Assembly (NCBI GenBank): GCA_036874045.1
Contig: CM072343.1
Location: forward strand, 17,132,001 to 17,196,000
Direction of reading: 5' to 3'
DNA from: Cymodocea nodosa
Lineage: Eukaryota; Streptophyta; Magnoliopsida; Alismatales; Cymodoceaceae
Length of the DNA stretch: 64,000 nucleotides
Shown here: in pieces, positions 36,601 through 51,600 of the stretch
How positions within the stretch are numbered: the first letter of the stretch is position 1
Layout of the letters: each line of letters starts with the position of its first letter
Translations under genes and position numbers: made by a program
Notes under the pieces: model-generated
Told to the model about the DNA's origin: nothing
The model's input: the letters and a program-made list of their open reading frames with translations, nothing else
Databases searched by the model: none

Positions 36601-39600
36601 CTATTTCAGGCTTTTCTGTACATATGTTGAGAATAACCTTCTGATGTGGTGAAGAAAGAAGTTGAATGTTTTTTCAAGGTCTAGTATATAGGTAGGGTAT
36701 AAATTTATGGTGTAGACTGTTTGTGATATTATGGGGATTAGATCTTCCTTGATTGAGCTTAGTTTTATTGTTGAGGCAATGACGACAATGTATTGTGATA
36801 ATCATGTTGTTATATTCATTTCCAATAATCCTATTTTTTATGAGAGACCAAAGCATATTAAGGTTGATGCTTGGTATTATTTCACACTATAGATTGAGTC
36901 CTTAGAGTAGCTAGCTGATATCTTTACCAAGGGCAAGTGTTGGAGTGTTCAAGACTTTTTATATTAAGCTGGATATGATTGATGTATATGTTTCAGCTTG
37001 AGGGGGGAGTACAAGAGTCAATTATATCATTTCTTAGTTTCCTTGTTAGATTTATGGTCATGTATTATATGGTAATTAGATATCCATTATCCTAACCCTA
37101 TATATATACTGCACTCTTCATTAATGACAGTTAATCATTCATTTTCTATTTACAAGCCCAAACTTCAAAGTGAACCCACCTGCAGTTTGATTGCTAGGTA
37201 TACCTATAACTAGTTCATATGTATATTGTTGTTTGAACTGTATAAGAGCACCACATGATAAGTTTTCTTTGGTAATTCCAGGATTTAATTGACAATATTC
37301 CATTGCATGTGATGAAAATTGACAAATTGTCACTGCATGCTGAAAAATGTGAAAAATGTGAGGAGTGTTAAACACAAAATGTGATTGGCTGAAAAACATG
37401 AAGGGGAATTAGAAAAGGTGTGTTATCAGTGAGGAGTGTCAGCATAAATGTCAGGATCAGAATATTCTATGGGCATTAGTTGGATGCTAGTTGTTGACTT
37501 TTTGATCAGCATGCTAATTAGCCAATCACATGAATTTTAACACTGTTCAAGCAAGGATGCTTGTCAGTAATTGTATCAATTTTTCTCAAGACCTTTCCAG
37601 TCTTCTTCATTTGAACTAAGCTTTTTTGATGCATCTCCCATATAAAGTGTGTGTTTATGAAGCCCATTCTAATATTTAGTGAATTGAACTGGTTCACAAA
37701 CTCCTGTCAAAATACCTTCACTTGTAAATTAAATAAATTATAAATAATTTAAGTGACTCTTTTTATTTTTAGTAATATTCTGCCATGTGAGAAATGTTAT
37801 GTTTTATGGTATATGGGCAAATGGGTATTCATTTATGCTAGGTTCTCATTACCTATATATATATATAGAAGTTATACCTTCATTCTAAGGTGAAGGAATA
37901 AAAAATTTTCTCTTCTTCTTTTCCTCTCACATGGTATCAGAGCCCAAGAAATCCTAACCCCTGGCTGGCACCCCTCCACCCATATAGCCACCAATGATCT
38001 CTCCTCTTCACTCCTAGGGCCAACTGATCAAGTCCTGCTGATCAACCACCCACATGCCCCCTTTTCCAGGCCATGCTGACCTGTCTAGGCCCATGATAGG
38101 TCATCAGCAAACTCCGACCAGCTCTGGCCTGTCCTGTTGGAAACCCTCCAGCATTGGTGCACCTCATGTAGCCCCTCTGGAGTTTTTTCAGTATCTTCTG
38201 TGACCAAATGCATTAATGGTGGTCTCTCAGGTTCTTCTACTACTGCTCAGCCCTAGATGAGGCTAAGTTTCTGCCTCCACATCTCCTAGAGGTCCTCTAA
38301 CTGCAGGTTAGCCTGATTTCTTTATTGGATTGTTGCAGCCACCTACAGATTAGATTGTTTGTGGCCAGTTTTTTTTGCATCAGTTGGGTTGTGATGCACT
38401 AGACAACATCAAACCACTCAGAACAGTTCAGCATAGGTCTGTTTCTTCCTGAGTTCGTCTCCACAGCTTGGTTCCTGCACAGATGAGTTTGTTTGTGATT
38501 AGTTTTCTGAAGTTTTTCCAATGGTTGCAAGTGATTCATGAAAAACCTTAGTGGCACATCTGAAAAGCTTAATGAAAAAAATTATTTACTTTGGTCACAA
38601 AGTTTTCAAACCTTTATCTTTGCACATATGAAAATAAAACACTTTACATATCCACTACCTTATGTGAACGATAACACTTATGATGGTTGGTATGTGACTG
38701 ATTCTAAAGTAATGTGAATGGAAAATAGTATGGAGCCCCATATAGTTGGAGGAGTCATGATGTTATGCTCTATGAAGATTTGTGACCTATTGAAGCAAAT
38801 GTATGAACATGAGACAAGTATTTCATAGATATTTGTTAGGGATAATGTTTTTATCTATTAATATGTTTATATTTTGATGAGTGACAAAATGTTTTTTACT
38901 TAAATCATGTAAAATGATGAACTTCAGAATAGTATCAAGTACATAAGTTTATGGATTGTCGTAAAAGTTATATAGTTAATTTTACGTACAATCATAAATT
39001 TATCTGATTCATAATATTGGTTTAAAACTCTAAAATTTATCTAAGTATATAATTTTACGAAAACTCGTAAAGTTATAAGGATAACTTTACAGACCTTCAT
39101 AAAGTTATGAAGTTACATTTATATATAAAGATTTAAATCTTAAGTTCGTAAAGTTACGAAGTTATATTTATATATAAAGATTTAAATCTTAAGCTCGTAA
39201 AGTTATGAAGTTACATTTATATATAAAGATTTAAATTTTAAGCTTGTAAAGTTATGAGTTTAATGTTACGGATCTTCGTAAATTTATGATATATAGAATC
39301 TGTAAAGTTATAATGATAACTTGATGGACCTCTGTAAGGTTATCTCTTAAGAGGTTCGTAAAGTATAAGTCTAGTATACGTAATTTGTCAAAGATAAATA
39401 ATTGTGCTTTACATGTGTCAACTTGTAAGAGTTCGTAAAGTTAAGAGGATAAGTTTATAGATGTTTGTAATGTTCTGCTATGCATAAGCTTGTAAAGTTA
39501 TAGACATAATTGTACGAGGGATCATAATGTTATCACTTTGATAAATTTATTTAACTGTTATTTTTATATTTAATCAAAGTTTGTTGTAGAATTATTTATT

Positions 39601-42600
39601 TTGCAGATGACACACATACTTACACACGTTCTACCATATTTTTAAAGACTCGGTCAAATATTTATAGATGACAATCAGAGATCGATTTGACAAAGTCAAG
39701 ATTAAAGATCGTGGTTTGAAAAAGTCTTAAACTGAACAGGTTCGTTGAGTTATAGTTAAGTTTACAAAGTAAGTCTGTTGAGTTATAGTTAAAGTTATCT
39801 CTTTACGATCACGTAGTGAGTAGTTGCAGGAAATCTGAAAGCAAAAGAATGTGTATGCAGGATCATGTGTAATTAGTTAGATTTTCTTAAGTAATATAAA
39901 TTGAGTAAAATCAAAATTAGAAGTGAGTTTCTTTTCGACAAAAACTCTAGAGAGAAAAACTCTTGGAAGACTTGAAGATACTTGGAGAATAAGAGTTGAA
40001 AGTAATCTGAAGGAACTTCGCGACAACAAAGTTATTATCTAAAGATTTAAGTATTGTCATATCTACAAGAGAAATTTTTTTATTATGTTTATGCTTTCAT
40101 GATTAATTCTTTTTTGCATTACTTCGTAAATTGAAAAAGAGAACCTATCCACAAGGGGTGTTGTGGAGGAAACTCTAAAATGTATTCTTTTAGAAGAGTT
40201 TCATGTAATTTTATGGAAGTTCGTAAAGTTGTATAGATAATTATATGAGGGTGCATATAGTTAGCATGGTAATTATATGAATGTTCGTACTGTTAGAGGA
40301 AGAACTTGACGAAGGATTGATGCATTGTTAAGTTGATTTTACTTTGAGTAAAGTTGTAGTATACCAGATTTTGAGTGAACCAAAAACTCTTGAGGATAGT
40401 AAATTCTTGAGTAGGAATTCAAAGAGTGGATGTACCCTGGTTAAGGAGAACCACTATAAATTGTTTGTGTGATTTAATCTCTGTTTAATTTCTACATTTA
40501 CTAGATTTAAAAAAGGACAAAAAATACTATGAAATCTACAGTATACTTAATTCACCTTCTCTCTTAAGTATAAACCTTTTCTAACAATTTTTGAGATATA
40601 TGAACAAATTTTTACATTGTGTGTGGGAGACAGGATTGATTAGTAGCAATTTTCCACATATGCACGTTGCTAGAAGAGTTGGAAATTTATCAGCCTTTGT
40701 CTTTTGATATAGTGAGTATGAAGTATTACAGAGACAAATTGTAGTTGTTGCCTTCTTGTTGAGCTTAACTTCTAAGCTCTCATCTCAAGTGTGCAAGAAA
40801 ATACCTAGTGATGATTCCATACCAGATCTAGAGATTGTGTTTGCTCATGTATTGTGGATCTTGACCAGTATGAGGATACATGTAGGTGGTCATTTTGCCA
40901 TGACAACTACTTGAGATTGTTGTTGTAGCCAAGGACGTGGAGGACATGGATGCACACTATGTGAGTGTTGTGGGAAAAAGAACCACATATCTAATAAGTT
41001 TTGGGAGACCTGGCTAGGCATAGGTGGCCATGAAGACTTGTTCCATTGCTCTAGTACTAGATGTTCCCTCCACATCCTTGGCTAGTAGTTCAATAGTTAC
41101 CATATTACAAGCTAACTATGCAAGGTTTCTTCAATTTCAGGTTGGAGTCTTTTACTACTGCAACTCTTACTTCTACTTCAAGTACTGGTAGAGCTATTGT
41201 AGCTAGGGGGGAGAGTTTTTGGATTATATATGTTAGGTACATGAGACCCTTTCACTTGCTTAAATAACTTACTAGATATTACCTCTGTTACTATAGTTGA
41301 TGATCATCCATGTTATGTTTCTTGAGAAGGGTTTGTTTAAGCCTCTCCTTATATTAGGTTGGACAAAGTTCTTTATTTACCTAACTTTTCAATTAATTTA
41401 CTCTATTAGCGTAATTACCACTTAATTGATGTGCTTTGTAACCTTTTTTCCTTTTCATTGCACATTTTAAGGCCTACATTCGGGAAAAAGGATTGGATTG
41501 GGTTGTAAGAATGGAGGAGCATACCTACTTGTTTGAGATAAGATTCTATGTGGATTGGTGGCATTGACAACTACTTTTGTACCTTCTATCTTGTGACAAT
41601 ATCATCTTTGACATTCTTCTCATTATAAGCTCTAGCATGCTGTCCCTTAGATGTTTATGTCATCATATAATTGTGTCATATTAGTTGGGTAAGCACCATT
41701 GTGCTACCTTTAAGTACCTTTAATTAGTGTCTAATCAAAGTCTTTTTAATTTAGTTCATTGTGACATTTAAGGTCCTAGTTGTGTCACTTTTATGTTTGG
41801 TTATAGTATTATTTTTGTTGATGATTATTCCAGAATTTCTTAGTTTTACTTGTTAAAAGATCCTCGATATGTTATGGATATTGTAAAATGTTTCTTTGGA
41901 GAATAAAAATTCAATTTTTGATTACTCCAAAGTGTTTATGAACAAATAATGCCCTTGAATTTATTTAAAATGATTGTGCATCTCTAGGTGCATTACATCA
42001 AACTATTTGTCCTTATTCTTTGCAGAAAAATGACGTAGTTGAATGGAAATATCAACATATATTGGATATTATCCACACCATTATGATACAGATGAAGGCT
42101 CCTAAATATCCTAAATATCTATAGTCTAATGTTATTTTTACTGCTGTGTTTCTTGTTAATAGGATGCTTTTAGCTACTTTAGGTGGAGAGGCCTCTCCGT
42201 TGACTTAGTTTGGAATTAGAATTATTTTCTCTACCTCCCAAGGTGTTTGAATGCATTACTTTTGTCTAGGAATTTTCCCAAGACATTGATAAATTGTCTC
42301 CTTGGTCTATAAAGTGTATTTTTGTTGGTTACTCTAGGACAAAAAGGGATATTGTTGTTTTCATCCTCTTATTATAAAATATTATATTTCTACAAATGTC
42401 ATTTTCTTTGAATCACAATCTTACTTTGAGTCTAGTTAAATGTTGCCTGAAAATCCTCCTATCCTAGCGGTTGTGCCTATTGGTAGTGGTTTTGAGGTGT
42501 TAAATGGCCAACTTCACCAATCATTGTAGGTATCTTGTTGATGATGATAGGAACTGACTCCCTTGGTGTAGCTAACCTCAACCATGGATGTGGGCCCAAA

Positions 42601-45600
42601 GATGTCCCCTCTCACCACCTCAAACTTGGATGTCCCAATTGCACTATGAAAGGGTATAAGATCTTATACATTTCATCCCATTTCCAATTTGTATCATATG
42701 ATAATTTTAACCCTACCTTTTGTACATTTATTCTATCCATTTCTTCAAGTCTGTAGTTAGGAACTATTAGAAGGAACTTAAGCTATCATATTGGAAAGTA
42801 GTGATAGATGAAAAATGGAAGTATTGAGTCAAATGTTACATGAGACTTAGTGATTTGTCCTGTAGGAACAAGTGTGGTCACTTGCAAATGAGTGTTCACT
42901 TTCAAATACAAGTTTAAGGGATCTGTGGACTGGTACAAAGTTGGATTAGTAGCTTGTAAGTTTACTTAGACTTATGACATTGATTATGTTGAAACCTTTT
43001 CTCTTATAGTTTGCATTAATTTCATTTGTGTGTTATTATCTATTAGCTCTCAATCAATCTTGGGAGCTTGATGAGGAAAATGCTTTTTTATATTAGGACT
43101 TAACTGAGCAAGTATTTATAGAGTAATCTTGAGGTTTTGTTGTTTAGAGGGAGAATATGGCGTGTAGAATGAAGTCAATTTATGGGCTTAAGTAAAGTTT
43201 GTGGGCATGGTTTGAGAAATTCCTATGTTGTGAGTCTACTAGTTTATGCATGAACCAAGGAAGACTCATTGGTAGGGAGGTTTCTATATCCTTGCATATG
43301 TTGAAAATGCATTTGGTAAAGGCCTTGTATATAAGAGACACAATCACTTAAAAATTGAGGCTTACTTAGACTTGGTTATGTAGGTGATAGAGGCGGCAAG
43401 GATTCCCCTTTTTGTTTTTGTACCTATGTTGTTGGTAACTTAATTACATGGTGAAATAAAAAATAAAATATGGTCTTCAAATTGAGTGCAAAAGCATAAT
43501 ATCAGTCTATGGCTGAAATGGCTCATGAATGATGTGGTTTAAGTCTCTAATGTAGGAACTTGGTTTTATTGCTCAAACTCTTATGCCCATGCACTACAAT
43601 AATCAAGCTGCTGTATGCAAATAATCCTACATTTCATGAGTATGTAAAGGATATTAAAGTTGATTGCTACTAGGTTTGTGATATGATAATGAAAGGGTTG
43701 ATTGCCATTCCTTATACAAAATCTTTAGAGTGCTTTGCAAACATTTTCACCAAAGGTTTGGGCACTAGTTCTTTTGAGAATCTAACAAACTAGGCATAAT
43801 AGATATGTATACTCCAACTTGAGGGGAAATGTGAGAAAAGTTATGTTTTATGTGTTTTATGGTATATGGGTATATAGGTATGGGTATACATATAAGATGG
43901 AGTCCACAATTCTTTTCTTCTCCTCTCACATTTTAGAGTATGGTTACGTAACTACCTTTGAACTTATGAATACTTATCCTTGATTTGTGACTCCATATGT
44001 TTTATGGCAAAATCTAAAATGTTCCTTTTATAAATGTCATCCTAGTTTTATCAGAGTGCTTCTTTTCATGTTTGTCTTCCAAATAGACTTCGTTCTGAAA
44101 TTGATTTCTAAATAAAGGTTAAACATACTTGCGGAGCTGCTATGCTTTGGAGATCGTGAATTTTACAAGGATTGGTGGAATGCTAAAACAATTGAAGAGG
44201 TGAGTCATGTCTTGATTACTGTTGTTAAAACCTAAAAGTAGCTGTCAATTTTGTCTGGACATGAAATGCCCACTCCTGACCTTATCTTTTCTTCTTTGGT
44301 GATTTTAATCCAGTATTGGAGAATGTGGAATATGGTACGTTGGATATTTCAATTCTAATATTTCATAGTGCCACTGGTTTTATATTGTAAGTAAAATTTA
44401 TTTTTATTTTTATTAACACAGGGCATGTAGTTAGGATATGGTGAGCATTGTTGCATTGGCAAGATTGTTCCATTGTGACTTGAAAGTTATGTGTTCAAAT
44501 CCTAGGGAAATTTTTTTTTTGGGAGTCTTGCACATTGAATTTGTCTTTCATGCAGTTGGGATTCATCTTTAATGTCCAGTTGGTTATGTGATAGATATAT
44601 TGATTGATTGATTCATCTTTAGGGCATGCAGCTTATTACTGAACATAAGTTTTAACGTCACCTTGACATCATCAAACAATATTAGGGTTTTCTCTCTTGC
44701 TCTAGTTTTTGGAATGAATAGGAAAATTCTTATTATCAAGTTTACATCAGATGGATGATTCCAACTTGAGTTGCAACTACCAAAGGGAAAAAATCAATGG
44801 CCATCAGCAAATTTTTCTTTGAGTTATATAATTGTAAATTGTTGAAATAGTTTCATACTGGAAATATGATGAGACTTAGAGATAAAATAAATAATAAAGA
44901 ATGTTTTCTCTCATAGCAAATTGGTTTCAAGTTAGATGTCTACATTTCAATATGAGATTAAACTCACATGCAGTCTTCTAGGCTCAAGTCTTGCATATCT
45001 GTTCAATTAAAAAATAATGATACTTGTTGGATCTTAAAAAAGACCACAATTGTTAAAATAGTTCCATATTGAAAATGGGATGAGACTTTACATAAATTAA
45101 ATAACACAGGATCTCTTCACTCATAACTAATTGTTTGTGAGTTGAGTGTCCACGTTTCAATGTATATTAAGTAATTTATCATATTCCTCTCTCTCTTGGT
45201 TTTGTCTAAATTAATCTTTCTCTTTTTGTTATGGCTATATCCATGTCTTATATGGACGTTGCCATATCATCTTCACAATTTCCTTTAATTCTGTCTTCAA
45301 TTGATGCAACTTGTGTTTTGTTTCAAATGATATTATTTTCAGCTTATCTCTTAAAATATTACCAATTAATGTTTAACAATCTAACATTGTGTTATAAAGG
45401 CTAGGTATTCAAGGGCATTCTTCTTGCATTTTCCACCTATGTCAATGCTGTAGAGTGTTTTTGAGTTTTCCAAGATGGGGATATAAGATGTCCGATTCCA
45501 AAGGAACTTAAGTGATTCAGAGTCTTCTGGACTTTCTTCTTCATTTTCACTATGCTCTAATTTCCACAGAGAATCTAAGGTATGGTGGAGTGGCAACGGT

Positions 45601-48600
45601 AGATTTTCTGTCAAATCTCTGCATTGGGTGTTGACCTACATGGGAGTTAGATATGGTGGGTTGAGACATGTTTGGAGACACTGGATCCCAACAAAAGTTC
45701 AGTTCTTTGCTTGGTGGGGGGTATGAGGCCATCCCAATGGAGTGCTTTCTCAGAAAAAGGGGTTTTATCTTGGCTAGTATTTGCAAGTTCTGTGGTGCTT
45801 AAGTGGCAGATCAATGGCACCTTTTATTTGCTTGTCTGTCTGTGAGTAGTCATTGGTTCTCTTAGATGGGATTGGATTATCTTGGATAGCAGAATATGCA
45901 TGAATTTTGGAAGAGATAGACAAGAAAAATGGGGCTTGATGCTCTTAGGAAGAAAATTTGGTGCACAATTATCCATTCTTTCTGGTGTAGGTGATGGTTG
46001 GAAAGGAGCAGCATGGTATTTCATGGTGTACATCATGATGAAGAGCATTTCTATTCTAAGGTATCTTGATATGTGGTGGAATTGACAAGATCAGACCCAG
46101 GGTACGCTAATTGATGCTAAAGTTCTGGTGTGACTGCAGTCTTTGATTACATTATAAGGCATTGGTCTTTTCTAGTTCATCTGGCTCTTATTCCATGTTT
46201 GTCTGTTTGTTGTCTTGTTAGTTTCCCTTTGTCTGTTTGTTGTCTTGTTAGTTTCCCTTTGTCTTGTTTTTATTTTCTGTCAGTCTTGGTTTTTGCTCTG
46301 TCTTTGACTCTAGTGGGTTTCCTCTCTGAAACCCAGTAGGGCTCCTTTTGGTTTTGGTCTAGCTCACCTATGGCTTTTGTAGGCCCTCTCGAATTTATTA
46401 ATTTTATTATATTTCCTTGTTGTTGCTCAAAAAGAAACTTAGCTGAATATATCTCATGTAGAATTTTTCTTTTAATTTAATGGATTACGACACAATACCT
46501 AAGATGTATTTCTTTACTTCATCAAACTGACTTTAGTTCTATGAACATCATTTTTAGTTTCTTTGTTGTTGTTTATTGTGGATCTTAAATATCTAAAATT
46601 GTTACTTTTAAGTCTCTCATGGTCATTCAATTATACAACCCTCTTTATTGATCCTATATCCACCGTGTTTGCAATTCTATTATTTGGATCAGGTGCTTCA
46701 ATAGTTGGATTACACATCCTTAAAGATATTACTTCTTACTATCTTGATACATACCATCTTAATAATATGGGTTATCCCACTTTGGGATTTGTTGACATAA
46801 ATCCATCTTGTAGACCCCCATCAAATGGCTTTAGCACTAGTGGATTGAAAGCATCTCTCATTTTTCTTCCTAATTCAACATGGTATCAAAGTTCAGATTG
46901 AGAGAAAAAGGAAGACAAGCATAGCTGCTATCATTGCCTCAACCATTGTATATATGTATATATGTGTGTACAATGCCTTTCTAAAATTTAGGATACAACT
47001 TGGCTTTAATATGGTATTAAATAAAAACATATTTAAATATAAATATTTAAAGATTTAAGATAGTACATCAAATGACAAAATAGGATGAGGACATTTTTTA
47101 GGGTACTTCTAGGAAGCTTTCCTAGTTGTTCTATATTTTCCTATAAATACATGGGTGGGTATAAGTAATCTGATGGATTTTAAGGTTACATGATTATAAA
47201 TACATGGCAAAAATTTTACTTAAGTTGAATAAATATTGATTTTTGATCTAAATGTTTTAAAAATGTCCAATTTTTGTTAAATTTCAACCATTGATTTTCA
47301 AAATAAAAATCTTAATCAATATAACTTAGATTAGAATGAAATATTAATACATAGTATATTATACTATAGGTTAACTTATAATATAATTAGATTTTAGTTT
47401 TTTAGAAAGATAATTTAAAAATAGGAGGTGCTTCTAGGAAAGTCTCTTAAGGGTAGCTTTAGGAACACTTTCCTACAATGAGCTTATTTTTCTTGGAGGT
47501 GCCTCTAGGAAGGTTTCCTAGAGGTTCTTTTATATGTTCCACTTGACTTAGGTTGAAGACAAAAAAAATGCATTCATTGCTCAATATTTTACATAGTTTA
47601 CTAGTTAAGTAAATGGATCATACATTTACCTGAGGTACATATAAGTATAAACCTTTAATACTCTCCCTCAAGCTAGAGCATAAAAATTAAATAATCCCAA
47701 CAGGAAGAGCTTTAGTAAATATATTTGCAACTTATTGAGAATATTGTGTGTAGGTAGTGCTAATAGTCTCATTAAGGATTAATTGGCGAATATAGTAACA
47801 GTCTACATCAATGTGCTTGGTTCTTTCGTGGAAGGCCTCATTATTTGTAATATATATGACAACTTGATTATCACAATGTTGGGAAATAGGAGATTGGGCA
47901 ATGAAACCAAATTTAGTCAATAGATTCTTGATCCAAACAATTTCTTGACTAACACTCCACATGACTCTATATTTTGATTTAGCACTAGTGATGGAAACAA
48001 TATTTTACAAAAACCTGAGGTGGATTTTCGGTCAGCTTTGCCACCTACATAGCTAGCATTAGACTATGCGACTAGAGTAAGGTCAGAATTTTTGGAGTAG
48101 ATCAGGCTCCTACAAGGATACTGTTTTATATAAGCAACAATCTGCAGTGCACTTTGCCAGTGAATCTCTTTGGGCTCTTGCATAAATTAATTTAGCAAAC
48201 CGACTGCAAAGGTAATGTTAGGGTGAGTAACAGTGAAGTAAATCAACTTTCCAACCAGATGTTGATATCGTCCTACATATTGAAATGGTTCAACCTCCTT
48301 GTCCCAAAGTTGAGCATTTGAGTTCATTGATGTCTTCACGGGTTTACAACCAAGTACACTAATCTCCTTAAGAATGTCAATAACATACTTTCTTTTAGAC
48401 AGGGAAATTTTATTAGGAGCATATGCAAATTTGATACCAAGAAAGTATTGTGACTTTCCCATGTCATGGAGAGCAAACTTGTGGTATAAAAATGCCTTAG
48501 TATTTGCTATACTTGTTGAGTCATTGCTAGTTAATAAGATATCAACAGATATAGGCATAATAGTGACTTCAAAGGATTGATGTTGAATGAGAATAGAACT

Positions 48601-51600
48601 ATCAACAACACATTTCTGGAACCCATGTGCTAATATAATAGAACTAAGTTTGTTGGACCACACGTAGGGACTTTGCTTGAGGCCATAGATAGCTTTTTGG
48701 AGGCGACAAATTAGATTCTCCTATTAAGTAATATACATTGGAGGTTGCTTTATGAAAACCTTTTCAGTAAGATTGCCATAAAGGAAAGCATTTTTGACAT
48801 CCAGTTGGGAAGGAAATCATGATTTAGAAAAAACTAGAGTGAGAATAAAATGGATGAAACTGAGGCAAGCAACAAGAGAGAACATTTCATGATAATCAAC
48901 CTTGTGCATCTAAGTGAATTTGCGAGCCACAAGACGAGGTTTATGACATTCAAGAGTGCCATTGGTTCGATATTTGTTTGTGAATACCTAATGACAACCA
49001 ACAATAGAAGTGTGTAAAGGCCAAGAGATAAGGTCCCATGATCTTTGAACCTGTAATGCCTACATTTCAACATTCATAGCACACTTCCAAGATGGAAGGA
49101 TAAGTGTTGTCTCAAAATTGTTGGGTACTGACTTAGTGACAAGGGTAAGAGCAAAATGTGTGTTAGTAGAAGAATGATAATCATAGAAAATAACAGTGGA
49201 GATGAGATGGATAGTACAAGAATATGTACCTTTTTCAAGTGCAATGGGTAACTCAAGAGAGGTGGGATTTACAACTGTAGGTGAGGATGGAACTGTAGTT
49301 GCTATAAGAGTAATGATTGGACAGTGTTGTTGTTGATGATATACTTGCAAAGGAGGTGGTTGAGGAGAAGTACCCTCAAATGAATGCTATTGTAGAACCA
49401 TCCCTAATGAAAAAATAGGAGCAGGGTAAATTGTAGTAGGAGAAGGAGTAGCAAAGGGGTGTAGAGGAGCACTCGTCATAGAGGAAAAATAAGAAACATT
49501 CTCTTGAAAGATGACATCAGTAGAAACCAAATACCGACAAGTAGGAGGATGAAAGTAATAATATCCCTTTTAAGAATGGGAACAACCAATGAAGATACAT
49601 TTTATAGATCTAAAGGATAATTTGTCAAGTCTAGGAAGGAGATTCTTGACAAAGGTGGTACAACAAAAAACTTTGGGGGATAAAGAAAATGACTCTTTGC
49701 TAGGAAAAAGACGACGAAAAGGAATGATACCATCAAGAAGAGAGGAAGACATGAGGTTAATTAAGTATAAGGCAATAGAGATTGCATCATCCCATAAGTA
49801 GGAGGGAACATGCATCTCAACAAGTAGTGTTTGAGCAACATCTAAGATATGGCGTTGCTTGTGCTTAGCTACATCATTTTGTTGAGATGTATGTGGGTAA
49901 GTGGTTTGATGCAAGATAATGTGATTTATACAAAGAGAGCTAATAGACAATTGAGTAAACTCAAGAGTATTATTAGTGTAGAATATTTTTGGGACAAGGT
50001 CAAATTGGATTTGAATTTCATTGAAATATTGTTTGATAACATCAGAGATCGACTTGTGGTTCTTTAACAAGTACAACCAAGAAGCCCAAGAGAAATCATC
50101 AATAAAGACAATGTAATAACAATAACCGAATAAGGATGTGACCCTAAAAGGTCTCCAATCATCACAATGGACAATGTTAAATGGCTTGGAAGCCCATGCT
50201 AACTCACGACAATGGAAAGTAGTACGAAATTGTTTTCCCAAAATAACAGTAATCTAAGGAAGTGTCACTTGAATTTTTTGATGAGACAAATGTCCAAGAC
50301 AATGATGCCAAAGAAGGGAAGAGTCATTAGAGGTAACAATAATAGCAAGACCATGTGATATATCTTCCTTGACGAGAATGTAAACACCTTTTCCTTGCTC
50401 ATGACTCAAACCTATCCTCCTCCTAGTCTACAAATTTTGAAAGGTATAATGAAAAGAAAAGAATGTTACAAAGCAATAAAGCTTCTTAGTAATCTTGCTA
50501 GTAGATGGTAAATTCACAGGAAAATTAGGAATATAGAGAATACAATCAAAGGTAATATCTGAAACAATGGTGGTGGTGTCCTCGCTAGCAACAGAGTAAT
50601 GATGGCCATCAACAAGGGAAACAAAATTTAAATTGGAAATCTAGTTGAGACGAGTAAGAAGACCTTGGTTTCCAGTAACATGGTCAGAAGCCCTTGAGTC
50701 AATAATCCAAGTAGTATTTTGTGAAGATGTATGAAAGATATGATTACTAGAGGAGAGAACACGAGTAGTCATAGCATCACTGGATTGTTGAACTCACAGT
50801 ATCATGAATTCATCATAATCTACTTGAAACATTTGGATTGTGCTTGATGTAGTATAGAGGTGTCAACAGAAGAGTTAGTACAAATAATATGTGCAAAGGA
50901 TGGCGGTGTAGGAGGTCACCCAAACTTGTCCCAACATTTTTTTGAAGGGTGATTTGTTCTCTCATGGTGAATACATGGAGGTTTGGAGTTATTTTGTCCA
51001 CCTTTGGTGTGAGTACCATATTTGTCGTTACCATGACTAAGAAGTTCCCTTATTGTCTAGAAATAACCGCAAGGGTGGATAGAGTAATTGAGGTTGCCAG
51101 AGGAGTTGTGAATGCATGAGTGGTTAGTCGGAGGGCTTGACTAAAGGTAGACTACAATGATGGAATAGTATCTGCTACGAGAACTTGTCCTTGAATTTGA
51201 GATACTAATTCAGGACGTAGGCCCACAATGAAGAGAGCAATTGTCAGTTCTTGATGATAGCGACGAGATGTGGTAAGATCTACCACAAGGTTGATAATTC
51301 TTTAATTCTTGCAACAAGGCACATAACTTGGAATAGTATGTTTGTCGAGAATGTTCATCCTGTTGATGATGAAATAATTGCTCATATATCTCGAAAACTT
51401 TGGAGATGTTGTCATGACCATATGTAGCTCGCAAGATTTCCCTCATACATTTTGCTAGACAAATACGAGCTATACTAGGTAAAATGTACTCATCAATGTT
51501 GTTTAACATCCATGTCATAATAGCATGGTCTGTTGCATGCTAGGAGGGAAATTTAGGGGAATTTTTAGCTGGAGAAGGATTCGTCAGATGATGTTCATGC

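Larger units (their letters stand above)
37786..43930 (+). mobile_element. Full-length decayed Copia retrotransposon with nested solo LTR
   Basis: The 5' LTR (37786–37931) starts TGTGAGAAATGTTATG and ends CTCTCACA; the primer site TGGTATCAGAGCCC follows directly. The 3' LTR (43830–43930) starts TGTGAGAAAAGTTATG after the polypurine tract GAGGGGAAA and has the same end. Between them lie, in order and full of stops, gag ([16 protein letters not shown] near 38580), a zinc-knuckle remnant ([17 protein letters not shown] near 40950), integrase ([11 protein letters not shown] near 41815), RT ([12 protein letters not shown] near 42967) and RNase H (near 43560–43740). Flanking 5-mers do not match (TGCCA versus TTTTA), so the target duplication is lost or was never typical. 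Confidence 0.85.
35467..44117 (+). other. DGAT1 intron 9 (8,651 bp)
   Basis: 35467–36290 shows nothing recognisable; a Copia 3' remnant follows; 37141–37785 shows nothing; then a full-length decayed Copia carries a nested solo LTR. The intron joins the two halves of a Trp codon. Confidence 0.8.

Noticed and set aside
46130..46901. Leu/Ser-rich open frames on the plus strand (69 and 112 codons)
   Set aside because: The first lies in the LINE tail and its 32-bp duplication; the second has no domain and ends in a possible primer-site remnant.
49589..50067. Plus-strand open frames of 70–72 codons
   Set aside because: They are antisense shadows of the minus-strand Copia integrase.
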